Positions 16,675 through 25,566 of a DNA stretch of 64,000 nt are shown here, one piece after another. The DNA comes from Microcoleus asticus IPMA8. Its GTDB lineage: Bacteria > Cyanobacteriota > Cyanobacteriia > Cyanobacteriales > Microcoleaceae. The first letter of the stretch is position 1. Every line of letters starts with the position of its first letter. Under the pieces are notes generated by a model. That model did no database searches. It was not told the origin of the DNA and saw only the letters and a list, made by a program, of their open reading frames with translations. The position numbers and the translations under genes were made by a program. The stretch lies in NCBI RefSeq assembly GCF_013179805.1, contig NZ_SRRZ01000007.1:29754-93753 (forward strand), in the 5' to 3' direction.

Positions 16675-19600
16675 ATGCCAGGCGCAGTACCACCAGGATT
16701 TCTCGAACCAGTAGGATTTCTCGAAGGTGAGCCGATATTCAACCTCGGGGGTGATGAAACGATCGGCCCAACTCCGGTGACAGAGCCAACTCCGGCGCCA
16801 GAGCCAACTCCGACGCCAACACCAACTCCGACTCCGACGCCAACTCCGACTCCAACACCAACTCCCTCCGGGGACGACACATTTGGCGGCATAGACGACA
16901 CATTGGGCGGAGGCACAGGTACCCTACCCTCAACGATCGGCGGCGTGCTCCGCGGCACAGAAACCAACGACTCCTTAGTTGCCAGTCCCGGGCCCGACGT
17001 GGTTTCCGGGCTGCAAGGCAACGACAACCTTCAAGGAGCCGACGGCGACGATTTAGTGTTTGGCAACGACGATGACGACGTGCTGTTCGGCGCGACTGGC
17101 AACGACGTTCTAGACGGTGGTTCAGGACTCGATACCCTGTACGGAGGCAAAGGCAACGACTCCCTCGACGGGGGAAATAACCCTGACCTGCTGTACGGCA
17201 ATGACGGCAACGACACGGTAATCGGAGGCGAAGGCAGAGACACGGCTTACGGCGGCAAAGGCAGCGACAGCTTGCGCGGCGGTGCTGGCGACGATAGCTT
17301 TTTGGGCGATCGAGGCGATGACATCGTTTGGGGCGACCAAGGTAACGACTCGCTCTTCGGCGGCGACGGCGAGGACTTGCTATTTGGCAACGAAGGAGGC
17401 GACTGGCTGTACGGAAACGCCGGCGGGGACACATTTTTTAGCGGCGACGGCGACGACATCGTATTCGGCGGCGACGGCGACGACATCGTGGACGGCGGTG
17501 CGGGCAACGACGTTATTTGGGGCGAAGCAGGCAAAGACGTAGTGGCAGGAGGCGAAGGCAGAGATGTCTTCGTCATCGGTGCCTTCAGTTCCCCCAGTGG
17601 CAGCAGCAACGGCACTAACCCGGCATTTCTCACCACAGGCGGCCCAGATCTCGCCGATGCCGACATTTTCACAGACTTTCGCCAAGGCGAAGATGCGATC
17701 GGGTTAAGTGGCGACCTCAAGTTTGAAGATTTGGTAATCTTCCAAAGCACCGAGACCAAAGCCGGCAGTACGATTATTCGCAACGGCGTCAGCGGCGACT
17801 TCTTAGCAGTATTGCCCGGAGTAGACAGCAGAACCCTAGGGCGAAGCTCATTTGTAATTGCCCCCACAGTTCCCGGCAGCGCAACTCCGCTTCCCCTGCC
17901 GACGCCAACAGACAGTCCGACGCCGACGCCGACAGCAAGTCCGACGCCGACGCCGACAGCAAGTCCGACGCCGACGCCGACAGCAAGTCCGACGCCGACG
18001 CCGACAGACGGCCCGCCGCCGACGTTCCCGACGCCGACAGCAAGTCCGACGCCGATTTTCCCGACGCCGACAGCAAGTCCGACACCGACGCCAACGTTCC
18101 CGACGCCGACGCCGACGCCCATCCTTAACCAGCCTCCAAGAGCAGTTAACGACAACTTCACTACTGTTGCGGGTCAAGAACTCAGTCTCAACGTTCTGTT
18201 GAACGACACTGACGCGGACAAGAACATTCTTACTGTCACGACTTTTACTCCAGCAGGCAAGGGGAGCCTGGTTCCCGTAGGCGGCGGCGTATTCAAATAC
18301 ACCCCGAATCCGGGCTTCTCGGGTACTGACAGCTTCAGCTACTCGATCTCAGACGGTAACGGCGGCACAAGTCAGGCGGTAGCAACCATCCGCGTCAGCA
18401 GCCCGCCGCAGCTAGTAATTAACGACGGTGTGGTGGTTGCCAAAAGTAATCCTACCCAGACAATCACGGCTGCGGATTTGTTAGTGACAGATCCCGACAA
18501 CACGCCGTCGGAAATCTTTTACACGATTACCAAAGCCCCCGACGCTACCAGAGGTTTTGTCCAAAGGGGCACGACCTTTCTCAACGTCGGCGGCAAATTC
18601 ACGCAAGACGATATCAACAACAACATCGTCAAATACAACTTGCTGGCGACAGGTGGCAGCGACAGTTTCACGTTTACAGCCTCCGACGGATCTGCAACTC
18701 TCGAGCCGATATCCTTCAGCATCACGGTTGTAGATAATATTGTCGATCGCAGCGCACTCCCGGCTAGCACATTTACAGGCAGCAACCTTAGCGACTTCAT
18801 CCTCGGCGGGGCCGGCGACGATACCCTCTCTGGGGGCGATGGCAACGACATCATCGACGGCAGTGGTGGCAACGACCTCGAATTCGGTGAAGCAGGAAAC
18901 GACTCGGTGGTGGGTGCGATCGGCAACGACTCCCTCGACGGCGGACTCGGCAACGACTCCCTCGACGGCCAAGACGGCATAGACTCGCTGATCGGCGGAC
19001 TGGGCAACGACCTGATGTTCGGCGGCAATGACAATGACAACCTCTTGGGCGGTGACAACAACGACAGCATTGACGGCGGAACAGGCAATGACTCGATATT
19101 GGGAGAATCCGCTGACGACTCGATACTTGGAGGACTCGGCACCGACACCTTACTTGGTGGCATAGGCGACGACTCCCTCGACGGCGGTGCAGGCGACGAC
19201 ATCCTCGACGGCGGACTGGGCAGAAACTTGCTCGACGGCGGTCTCAATAACGATTCCATATCCGGCGGCGACAACGATGACACGATTTTGGGTGGAGGAG
19301 GCAACGATACGGGACTCGGAGGTTCGGGCAATGACTACGTGTTGGGCGAGGCCGGCACCGACTCCCTCGACGGCCAAGCGGGCGACGACACTCTCGACGG
19401 CGGTGCCGGCAGCGACTGTCTCAGCGGCGCCTTCGGCAATGACTTGGTGTTGGGCGGCGATGACAACGACTCGCTTTCCGGCGGTGCAGGCAATGACATT
19501 TTGGGTGGCGGTGCCGGTTCAGACTTGCTCACGGGCGATGCTGGCAATGATTTCTTCTACTACGAAACTCCCAGCGAAGGCGTGGACGTGATTGCTGACT

Positions 19601-20001
19601 TTAACGCTAACGGCAGCGAGACCGACAGATTCTTGTTCAGGTCGTCAAATTTCGCAGGTTTAACCAACTCAGGAACTACTCTCGATTTCACCAGTTTTAT
19701 CGTCAGGAATATCGGGTCTAGCGGCGACAACATCAGCAAGCAATCAGTCATTTTGTTTGAATCTAAATTTGATAACGCTCAAGCAGTAAATGCTGTGTTG
19801 AAGAATCAAAACGGTTCGAGCAAGACGGGAGCTTTCTTCGTGTACCTGAACAATACTTTTAACAAGTACGTTCTCGGCTTCGACCCGAATGTGGCAGATG
19901 ACAGTCTCCCAGCTTTCGATTTGGGAGTTTTGAATTCTATTCCTACAGTGCCGGGAGCGCTCAGCACCGTCATTACTGCATCTGACTTTAAGTTTATTTA
20001 G
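16675..20001 (+). CDS. Large RTX/cadherin-like calcium-binding surface protein 1
   Basis: 1108 residues, very probably exported by type I secretion: no signal peptide, many GGxGxDxLx nonapeptides, and a short hydrophobic C-terminus (SDFKFI). Order: N-terminal PGAVPPGFLEP motif shared with the next gene; Thr/Pro linker; RTX block (about 90-290) closed by a serralysin-like cap (DADIFTDFRQGEDAIGLSG); long Pro/Thr/Ser linker (about 400-480) encoded by 24-bp repeats; a cadherin-like domain (NQPPRAVNDNF...FKYTPNPGFSGTDSFSY); a CSPG-like repeat (about 580-690); second RTX block (about 705-960); C-terminal secretion domain. A ribosome site AAAGGAG precedes the start. Adhesin or S-layer-like role inferred; no catalytic domain seen. 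Confidence 0.88.
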   Translation: MPGAVPPGFLEPVGFLEGEPIFNLGGDETIGPTPVTEPTPAPEPTPTPTPTPTPTPTPTPTPTPSGDDTFGGIDDTLGGGTGTLPSTIGGVLRGTETNDSLVASPGPDVVSGLQGNDNLQGADGDDLVFGNDDDDVLFGATGNDVLDGGSGLDTLYGGKGNDSLDGGNNPDLLYGNDGNDTVIGGEGRDTAYGGKGSDSLRGGAGDDSFLGDRGDDIVWGDQGNDSLFGGDGEDLLFGNEGGDWLYGNAGGDTFFSGDGDDIVFGGDGDDIVDGGAGNDVIWGEAGKDVVAGGEGRDVFVIGAFSSPSGSSNGTNPAFLTTGGPDLADADIFTDFRQGEDAIGLSGDLKFEDLVIFQSTETKAGSTIIRNGVSGDFLAVLPGVDSRTLGRSSFVIAPTVPGSATPLPLPTPTDSPTPTPTASPTPTPTASPTPTPTASPTPTPTDGPPPTFPTPTASPTPIFPTPTASPTPTPTFPTPTPTPILNQPPRAVNDNFTTVAGQELSLNVLLNDTDADKNILTVTTFTPAGKGSLVPVGGGVFKYTPNPGFSGTDSFSYSISDGNGGTSQAVATIRVSSPPQLVINDGVVVAKSNPTQTITAADLLVTDPDNTPSEIFYTITKAPDATRGFVQRGTTFLNVGGKFTQDDINNNIVKYNLLATGGSDSFTFTASDGSATLEPISFSITVVDNIVDRSALPASTFTGSNLSDFILGGAGDDTLSGGDGNDIIDGSGGNDLEFGEAGNDSVVGAIGNDSLDGGLGNDSLDGQDGIDSLIGGLGNDLMFGGNDNDNLLGGDNNDSIDGGTGNDSILGESADDSILGGLGTDTLLGGIGDDSLDGGAGDDILDGGLGRNLLDGGLNNDSISGGDNDDTILGGGGNDTGLGGSGNDYVLGEAGTDSLDGQAGDDTLDGGAGSDCLSGAFGNDLVLGGDDNDSLSGGAGNDILGGGAGSDLLTGDAGNDFFYYETPSEGVDVIADFNANGSETDRFLFRSSNFAGLTNSGTTLDFTSFIVRNIGSSGDNISKQSVILFESKFDNAQAVNAVLKNQNGSSKTGAFFVYLNNTFNKYVLGFDPNVADDSLPAFDLGVLNSIPTVPGALSTVITASDFKFI
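17914..18009. repeat. 24-bp coding repeat in RTX gene 1 linker, four units
   Basis: Three perfect units of AGTCCGACGCCGACGCCGAC plus AGCA, and a fourth differing only in its last bases, encoding SPTPTPTA four times. Related, less regular repeats continue to about 18120. The multiple-of-three unit allows length change without frameshift. Confidence 0.93.
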
Positions 20002-20035
20002 TAGTTTTTGAGTAGCGTCGCAAGGAGTCGGAACA

Positions 20036-22936
20036 ATGCCAAGTGCAGTACCAGCAGGTTTTCTCGAAGGGCAGCCACCGTTCGTGTTACTGGATAGGAA
20101 TGGGAATATTTCGGATATCATCGGCACGCTACCAGACCCGATGACGGGGACGGACGTGATGATGACGGACACGGGGACAACGACAACTACAACGGACACG
20201 GGGACAACGACAACTACAACGGACACGGGGACAACGACAACTACAACGGACACGGGGACGGACATTTCGATCACCCCGGTGCCGCGGCCACCTCTGACAG
20301 TTCCCACGCCTCCCCCCGAGCCACTTTTTGTCGATGGCTTAGTTGTCGCAAATGACGGCATTAACTATTTAATCGGCAGCTTGTTCAATGACACGATTGC
20401 CGGGGGAGGCGGCGACGACACGCTTCTGAGTCGGGACGGAGACGATCTACTCAGGGGCGAAGACGGTAACGATTCTCTCAACGGCGGCGCTGGTAAAGAT
20501 ATCGTTGAGGGCGGGCGCGGCAATGACACGGCGCGGGGTGGCAAAGGCGATGACTTGGTTTCTGGGGACCAGGGCGATGACGTAGGTTTTGGCGACCAGG
20601 GCAACGATATTGTCTTCGGTTCTGAAGGCAACGACTCGCTGTACGGCGGTAAAGGCAATGACTGTCTGCGCGGTGGTGGCGAGGACGACCTGATTTTTGG
20701 CGACAAGGGCAATGACAGTGTTTTTGGCGACACGGGTAACGACTGCCTGATTGGCGCTGGGGGCAATGATATTTTGTTGGGCCAGGAGGGCGGTGATGTC
20801 ATCACCGGCGGTGTTGGTAACGATACTGGTGACGGCGGCGAGGGTGATGACCTGGTCTTCGGGGGCGACGGGAATGATTCTCTGTCTGGAGATGCTGGGG
20901 ATGATATTCTTTCGGGCGATCGCGGATCGGATACTCTGACAGGAGGCGACGGATCGGATATCTTTGTTCTCGGTAGGGTGGGCACGTCGCCTGCTGGCAA
21001 CGGCTTTCTCACTACTGGCGGTCGCGAAATCGGGGATGCTGATGTAATTAGAGATTTTAATGCGGGAGATTCGATCGGTCTGGCTGGAGGTCTGAACTTT
21101 ACAGAGTTAGAAATTTTCCAGGGCCAAGGCTCGAATTCTAGCAACACGATTATTACTGACAGGCGAACTGGGGAATTTTTGGCGGTGTTGATTGATGTTC
21201 GATCGAACTCGCTAGATGAATCTAGGTTCACTACAGATCAATTACCGCGCGTAGACGACAATCCTTTCACCATTCAGGGGACAAGTGCTTCTCCGACACC
21301 AACGACGGGGACAAGTGCTTCTCCGACACCGACAGGGACAACTCCTTCTCCGACACCGACAGGGACAACTCCTTCTCCGACACCGACAGGGACAACTCCT
21401 TCTCCGACACCGACGGGGACAACTCCTTCTCCAACTCCGGCGACGACTCCAACTCCGGCGACGACTCCGACTCCGGCACCGACTCCGAGTCCATCACCAT
21501 CACCGGGGACAACTCCGAGTCCAACTGCGTCGCCGGGAACAACTCCGAGTCCGACTCCGGCACCGGGGACATTGCCGACACAGGTTCCGAGTCCGACTCC
21601 GACTCCGACTGCGGGCGGGACAACCCCGAGTCCGAGTCCTTCCATCGTCCCGACTCCAACTGCTACGACCCCAACTCCTCCGCCTTTGGGCGGGGGGCCG
21701 ACTCCGCCGAGTTTTACATCTCCGACTCCTAACCAGCCGCCGATCGTGGAAGCGGGCAAGACGGTGACTGGTTTGCAGAATTTGCCTCTGTCTCTGAGCA
21801 TTTCGGCGCCCAGCGACCCGGAGGGCCAGCCGCTGTCGATCGCGGTAGTCGGACTTCCCAATCCTACTTTTGGTCAGGTAATTACGGGTACGAACCCCCT
21901 CACCGTGAACCAAAAGTTAACAGTTCAGGATTTACTCGGGCTGACATTTCAACCGGGAACAAACGCGATCGGGCAAGCCGGTTCTTTCAGCTACAGCGTA
22001 GCTGACGACCAAGGCGGCACCGCAGCAGCGTCAGTGGCGATTAACATCAATTCTTTCAATACCTCCGTAACTGTTCCAACTACCCTCTCGCCCATTGCTG
22101 TCAATGACGGCATCGTATTTACGAGTACGAATAATTTGCTGCCCACTTTCATCGACGTGCTGGCGAACGATTCCAGCCCGCAAAAAGGGCCGCTCAGCAT
22201 TATCAATGTCAGCACACCGCAACTGGGGATAGCTGTAAATCTTGTCTCTCAAGTGCAATTCATCCCCGGCAACGTAGCGGGTACAACTGCTTTCACCTAC
22301 AGCGTCAGCGACGGGTTCGGGACAATTCCGGGCGTAGGTACTGTCACCGTTCAAATATTGCCGGCTGATAGCGGGCCTAACAATTTGGTTGGGGGTTCTT
22401 TGCCGGACAATTTGAACGGTTTAGCGGGCAGCGATACTATTGACGGTCAAGGCGGCAACGATAGCATGGACGGCGGTTTGGATAACGACGTGCTCGTAGG
22501 TGACCTCGGCGCAGATACCATGACGGGGGGCGGCGGCAGCAATCAATTCCGCTATACCAGCCCTGCACAAGGTGGGCCGGCTTTTGATGCGGCTTCTTCG
22601 GCGGCGATCGATGCTGCGATCGCGGCGGGCGGATACGATGTGATTACTGATTTTAACGGCCTCGGTGTGCCGATCGCCGATCAGTTTAATTTTGCCCCCG
22701 GATTTGCCAATCTCAGCGGTAACACCCAAGTTCTGCTGGAAGTGCAGACAACTGTTTCTGCAAATATTCTGGGAGGAACTGCTTTCTTGTTTGCCTACGA
22801 TTCCGGCGGCAATACTTACATTATTTATGACGGCAATGGCAATAACGCCACCGGCAGCGATTCTCGCATTTTGGCGAAGTTAAATGGTGTAACAGGAGTT
22901 TCTTCTCTTTCGGAATTTGACTTTACTTTTATCTAA
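20036..22936 (+). CDS. Large RTX/cadherin-like calcium-binding surface protein 2
   Basis: 966 residues, paralogue of the gene 34 bases upstream and probably co-transcribed; ribosome site AAGGAG at about 20021. It starts MPSAVPAGFLEGQPPF, matching the unusual N-terminus of protein 1. Order: Thr-rich repeat DTGTTTTTT three times (about 45-71); RTX block (about 115-310) with the same DADVIRDFNAGDSIGLAGG cap; long Thr/Pro/Ser linker (about 415-565); cadherin-like modules (NQPPIVEAGKTVTG..., then SPIAVNDGIVF...); a short RTX block (LNGLAGSDTIDGQGGND); C-terminal secretion region ending FDFTFI. It has fewer RTX repeats and a much longer linker than protein 1. Extracellular role inferred. Confidence 0.88.
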   Translation: MPSAVPAGFLEGQPPFVLLDRNGNISDIIGTLPDPMTGTDVMMTDTGTTTTTTDTGTTTTTTDTGTTTTTTDTGTDISITPVPRPPLTVPTPPPEPLFVDGLVVANDGINYLIGSLFNDTIAGGGGDDTLLSRDGDDLLRGEDGNDSLNGGAGKDIVEGGRGNDTARGGKGDDLVSGDQGDDVGFGDQGNDIVFGSEGNDSLYGGKGNDCLRGGGEDDLIFGDKGNDSVFGDTGNDCLIGAGGNDILLGQEGGDVITGGVGNDTGDGGEGDDLVFGGDGNDSLSGDAGDDILSGDRGSDTLTGGDGSDIFVLGRVGTSPAGNGFLTTGGREIGDADVIRDFNAGDSIGLAGGLNFTELEIFQGQGSNSSNTIITDRRTGEFLAVLIDVRSNSLDESRFTTDQLPRVDDNPFTIQGTSASPTPTTGTSASPTPTGTTPSPTPTGTTPSPTPTGTTPSPTPTGTTPSPTPATTPTPATTPTPAPTPSPSPSPGTTPSPTASPGTTPSPTPAPGTLPTQVPSPTPTPTAGGTTPSPSPSIVPTPTATTPTPPPLGGGPTPPSFTSPTPNQPPIVEAGKTVTGLQNLPLSLSISAPSDPEGQPLSIAVVGLPNPTFGQVITGTNPLTVNQKLTVQDLLGLTFQPGTNAIGQAGSFSYSVADDQGGTAAASVAININSFNTSVTVPTTLSPIAVNDGIVFTSTNNLLPTFIDVLANDSSPQKGPLSIINVSTPQLGIAVNLVSQVQFIPGNVAGTTAFTYSVSDGFGTIPGVGTVTVQILPADSGPNNLVGGSLPDNLNGLAGSDTIDGQGGNDSMDGGLDNDVLVGDLGADTMTGGGGSNQFRYTSPAQGGPAFDAASSAAIDAAIAAGGYDVITDFNGLGVPIADQFNFAPGFANLSGNTQVLLEVQTTVSANILGGTAFLFAYDSGGNTYIIYDGNGNNATGSDSRILAKLNGVTGVSSLSEFDFTFI
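20168..20248. repeat. 27-bp coding repeat, three identical units (DTGTTTTTT)
   Basis: Three identical 27-base units beginning GACACGGGGACAACGACAAC, then a partial fourth. In frame, so unit loss or gain would only change linker length. Located between the N-terminal motif and the first RTX block of RTX protein 2. Confidence 0.95.
21335..21415. repeat. 27-bp coding repeat, three identical units (GTTPSPTPT)
   Basis: Three perfect units starting GGGACAACTCCTTCTCCGAC, flanked by diverged copies from about 21281 to 21440. It encodes the first part of the long linker of RTX protein 2. The unit differs from that in RTX protein 1, so the linkers expanded independently. Confidence 0.92.
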
Positions 22937-22956
22937 AAAGATAAGAGGTTTTTAAC

Positions 22957-23004
22957 CGCAAATTAACGCAGATATTCTTGGCAGTTTATCTGCGTTAATT
23001 TGCG
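22957..23004. terminator. Strong hairpin between convergent RTX gene 2 and rhomboid gene
   Basis: Perfect 17-bp arms at 22957-22973 and 22988-23004 (CGCAAATTAACGCAGAT and its complement) around a 14-base loop. T-rich or A-rich tracts flank the arms on both sides. It sits in the 86-base gap between two 3' ends, so a bidirectional terminator is likely; the same words also occur as a dispersed repeat in cyanobacteria. Confidence 0.7.
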
Positions 23005-23022
23005 TTAGTCTGCGGTTAAAAC

Positions 23023-23727
23023 TTAAATTTCATTATGTTCAGAAAACAATCCCAATAAAGGGCCGAGAATAGCGCCGAAAACAAAGCCGCCGGCGTGGGC
23101 CCAGTAAGCAACTCCGCCGGATTCCATGCCGACACTTGCCGGGGCATTTAAGGAAGCCAAGCCGCTCAATGCTTGCTGTGCAAACCAAAACCCTAGAAAG
23201 AAGAAAGCGGGGACTCTGACAGTGGTAATAAAGATTCCCAAGGGAAGCAGTGTCAGAACTTTTGCTTGGGGATATCTGAGAATGTAAGCTCCCATGACGC
23301 CTGCGATCGCGCCGCTAGCACCCAGGGACGGAATGGGCGATGCTGAGGAAAAATACCACTGAGTTAGTGATGCTAAAACGCCACAAGTAAGGTAAAATAT
23401 TAAAAATTTGACGTGTCCTAAACGATCTTCTACGTTATTGCCAAAAATCCACAAAAATAACATATTTCCCGCAATGTGGAGAAAGCCTGCGTGCAGGAAT
23501 TGGGAACTAATTAGTGTCGTCCATTCGGGAAATGGCGAAACTGGCAGAGCAACCCGACACATATTGCTTAACTGGCAAGGAATTACGGCCCAAGAGTAGA
23601 AGAATTGGGTTAATTGTCGATCGCCTAAACTGAGTTCGTACAAAAATACTAATATGTTTGCGGCAATCAGCCCGTAGGTGACGTAGGGAGTGATACTAAT
23701 GGGATTGTCATCGCGTAAGGGAACCAC
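23023..23727 (-). CDS. Rhomboid-family intramembrane serine protease
   Basis: 234 residues with six or so membrane helices. Catalytic features: HAGFLHIAGNML (His/Asn region, residues 79-90), GASGA with the nucleophile Ser138, and the C-terminal AHAGGFVFG with the catalytic His211. Starts MVPLRDDNPI as many cyanobacterial rhomboids do. It cleaves membrane-protein substrates within the bilayer; the substrate is unknown. Convergent with the RTX genes, followed upstream by a repeat-rich spacer. Confidence 0.95.
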   Translation of the reverse strand: MVPLRDDNPISITPYVTYGLIAANILVFLYELSLGDRQLTQFFYSWAVIPCQLSNMCRVALPVSPFPEWTTLISSQFLHAGFLHIAGNMLFLWIFGNNVEDRLGHVKFLIFYLTCGVLASLTQWYFSSASPIPSLGASGAIAGVMGAYILRYPQAKVLTLLPLGIFITTVRVPAFFFLGFWFAQQALSGLASLNAPASVGMESGGVAYWAHAGGFVFGAILGPLLGLFSEHNEI

Positions 23728-23819
23728 AGCCTTTTTTTCCTCATCAAAATATTGGCAACACAGTAGCGCATTTATAGCCCAGGTGTCTCCTGTCTAAAGG
23801 AAGAGGGAACAAGCCAATC

Positions 23820-23861
23820 GATTTTAGATTTTAGATTTTAGATTTTAGATTTTAGATTTTA
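23820..23861. repeat. Heptamer array (GATTTTA)6
   Basis: Six perfect 7-base units upstream of the rhomboid gene, the longest run of this family in the window. Confidence 0.95.
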
Positions 23862-23916
23862 GAATTGAAGAATTGAAGAAAGCGACTTGACGGATGTATC
23901 CGGGGGCTGGTTAATC

Positions 23917-23954
23917 GATTTTAGATTTTAGATTTAGATTTTAGATTTTAGATT
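23917..23954. repeat. Heptamer array (GATTTTA)n with one 6-base unit
   Basis: Two perfect units, one unit shortened to GATTTA, then two perfect units and GATT. The single-base loss is what slippage would produce. It lies 55 bases from the previous array. Confidence 0.93.
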
Positions 23955-24286
23955 AAAGAATTGAAGAAAATGACTTGACGGATGTATCAGGGGGCTAGTT
24001 ATCGGATACTATATTTTTTATTTGTGCACGCATGAATCTGGGGCTTGTACGGCCTGCGGATGCCACAAGCTTCCTTCAAACCCGCCGTATCTCGCTGAAA
24101 CAAAAATAGAACCCATTGAATAAAACCCTCCACCTTGCAGTTAGTTGAATATCTGCTTTTTAGTGTTGGGTTTTATTTTACCGCAAAAGCGTAGATTGTA
24201 GGATTGCAGAGCAAGTTTGTAGTTGCGATATTGGTACGGGTTTTCACCTCTCAACAAAACTACAAACTTATTTATCCGCCTGCTAA

Positions 24287-25384
24287 TTACATTTTTACAG
24301 CGGGGCTAGTCGAAGGTTTAGGCGACTTAATTTCCTGGGAAACTGCACGGGCGCGGTAGAGTTTAGCAACGACTTGCTCGCACTTGGACAAATCCGATTC
24401 TATCTCTGTTAAAATGGCAGTTGATACGGGATCTGTGAACTTCACCCGCAGGTTGTTGATATCGACAACACCGGTTTGCAAATCACCCAGAGTGCTCCGC
24501 AGCAAGAACGTTTCATCGGTTCCTTGCATCGAGGCTTTTAATTTAGCGTATTTGTCAGCAATTTGGGCGGGAATTGAGGGTGTTTCGCCGAAATCGTTGA
24601 GGCGTTTTTCGAGAGCGAGGATGTGGTTCTGTTTATTTTGAATGATTTCTCTCAAGAGCGATCGCAAATCGCTGTCTTGAGTTTTTTCCGCATAATTTTG
24701 AAAGGCTTCGCAAGCATAGCGTTCCCCTGCGAGGGCGGTATTCAAACCTTTAACAATGTCGCCTTGTGTTGAGCCACCCCAACCATTAGCTAATTTCCAC
24801 CATTCTGCATTTGTGTCAGTTTCTTCTGGCAAAGCGACTTCTTTTCCGCCGTAACCGAGGCGAGCCAGAATTGCGGTGGTAAATATTGCTAAATCTCCCG
24901 GTTGGCGGGAAGTGATCAAGTTGCCGTCAACTACTAAAGCTTCGTTGATGTAGTTAGCTCCGGCATTGATCATGTCTGTTTTAATTGCCAAGAAACCAGT
25001 CGCATTTTTGCCTTTCAGCAAGTCTGCTTCAATCAAAACTTGCGGGCCGTGGCAAACAGCAGCGACGATTTTTCCTTGCTCAAATGCTTCACGTACAAAA
25101 TGTACTGTATTGGGATTAGTCCGCATTGTATCGGGAGCCATACCGCCGGGAATTATCACTGCATCGAATTCTGCAGGGACTGCTTCTGTGGTAGTTCCGT
25201 CTGCTTGCATGGCAAGTTTTCCTTGTTTCCCTGCATACTTTTCGTTTGTCCGCGAACCGAGGACAACTACTTCAAATCCTGCTTGTTTTAAGCCATTGTA
25301 AGGAACTAGAAATTCCGAATCTTCTACTCCATTTTCGATGAGTATGGCAACTCGTTTGGTTTGGCCATTGTTATCGGCTGTCAT
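24287..25384 (-). CDS. DJ-1/PfpI-family domain fused to a DUF2383/ferritin-like four-helix domain
   Basis: 365 residues, two parts. Residues 10-185 are a DJ-1/PfpI class I glutamine-amidotransferase-like domain (RVAILIENGVEDSEF, IIPGGMAPD, the nucleophile-elbow AAVCHGP with Cys111, and LITSRQPGDL), the group with stress-chaperone, deglycase-like or protease-like members. Residues about 210-345 form a helical bundle (GDIVKGLNTALAGERYACEAFQNYAE...EIIQNKQNHILALEKRL) matching DUF2383-type ferritin-like proteins with Glu and His in helix positions suited to metal binding. The fusion suggests an oxidative-stress role (inference). Stand-alone gene. Confidence 0.85.
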   Translation of the reverse strand: MTADNNGQTKRVAILIENGVEDSEFLVPYNGLKQAGFEVVVLGSRTNEKYAGKQGKLAMQADGTTTEAVPAEFDAVIIPGGMAPDTMRTNPNTVHFVREAFEQGKIVAAVCHGPQVLIEADLLKGKNATGFLAIKTDMINAGANYINEALVVDGNLITSRQPGDLAIFTTAILARLGYGGKEVALPEETDTNAEWWKLANGWGGSTQGDIVKGLNTALAGERYACEAFQNYAEKTQDSDLRSLLREIIQNKQNHILALEKRLNDFGETPSIPAQIADKYAKLKASMQGTDETFLLRSTLGDLQTGVVDINNLRVKFTDPVSTAILTEIESDLSKCEQVVAKLYRARAVSQEIKSPKPSTSPAVKM

Positions 25385-25566
25385 AATCTGTTTCCCTTCA
25401 GGTAGTCTTTTCTCTAACCTTAATTAATTTGTTGCTGTTTTCGCGTCTGGCTAAAGTGATAAATTGGTTCTAGGAAAAATGTGCTTTCGTGAGTCTTTGG
25501 AGGTAGTCGTAAAGTGTCCCATGCGCACCCTACAATTAGATGTTTTGTGCAAGTTGTGCGATCGCA

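Larger units (their letters stand above)
23728..24286. other. Repeat-rich spacer upstream of the rhomboid gene
   Basis: 559 bases without a gene. It contains two heptamer arrays, each followed by a near-duplicate block (TTGACGGATGTATC then GGGGGCT) at about 23886-23910 and 23976-24000. A related block recurs at 43.1 kb together with another array, so this is a dispersed composite repeat. It must also contain the rhomboid promoter. Confidence 0.6.

Noticed and set aside
17247..19591. Long open frames antisense to the RTX genes, some over 300 codons
   Set aside because: They are by-products of GC-rich, in-frame repeats on the coding strand; their translations are low-complexity and unlike any protein.
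23820..23954. Attachment sites or insertion-sequence ends
   Set aside because: No integrase or transposase is nearby and the arrays recur at many ordinary gene borders.
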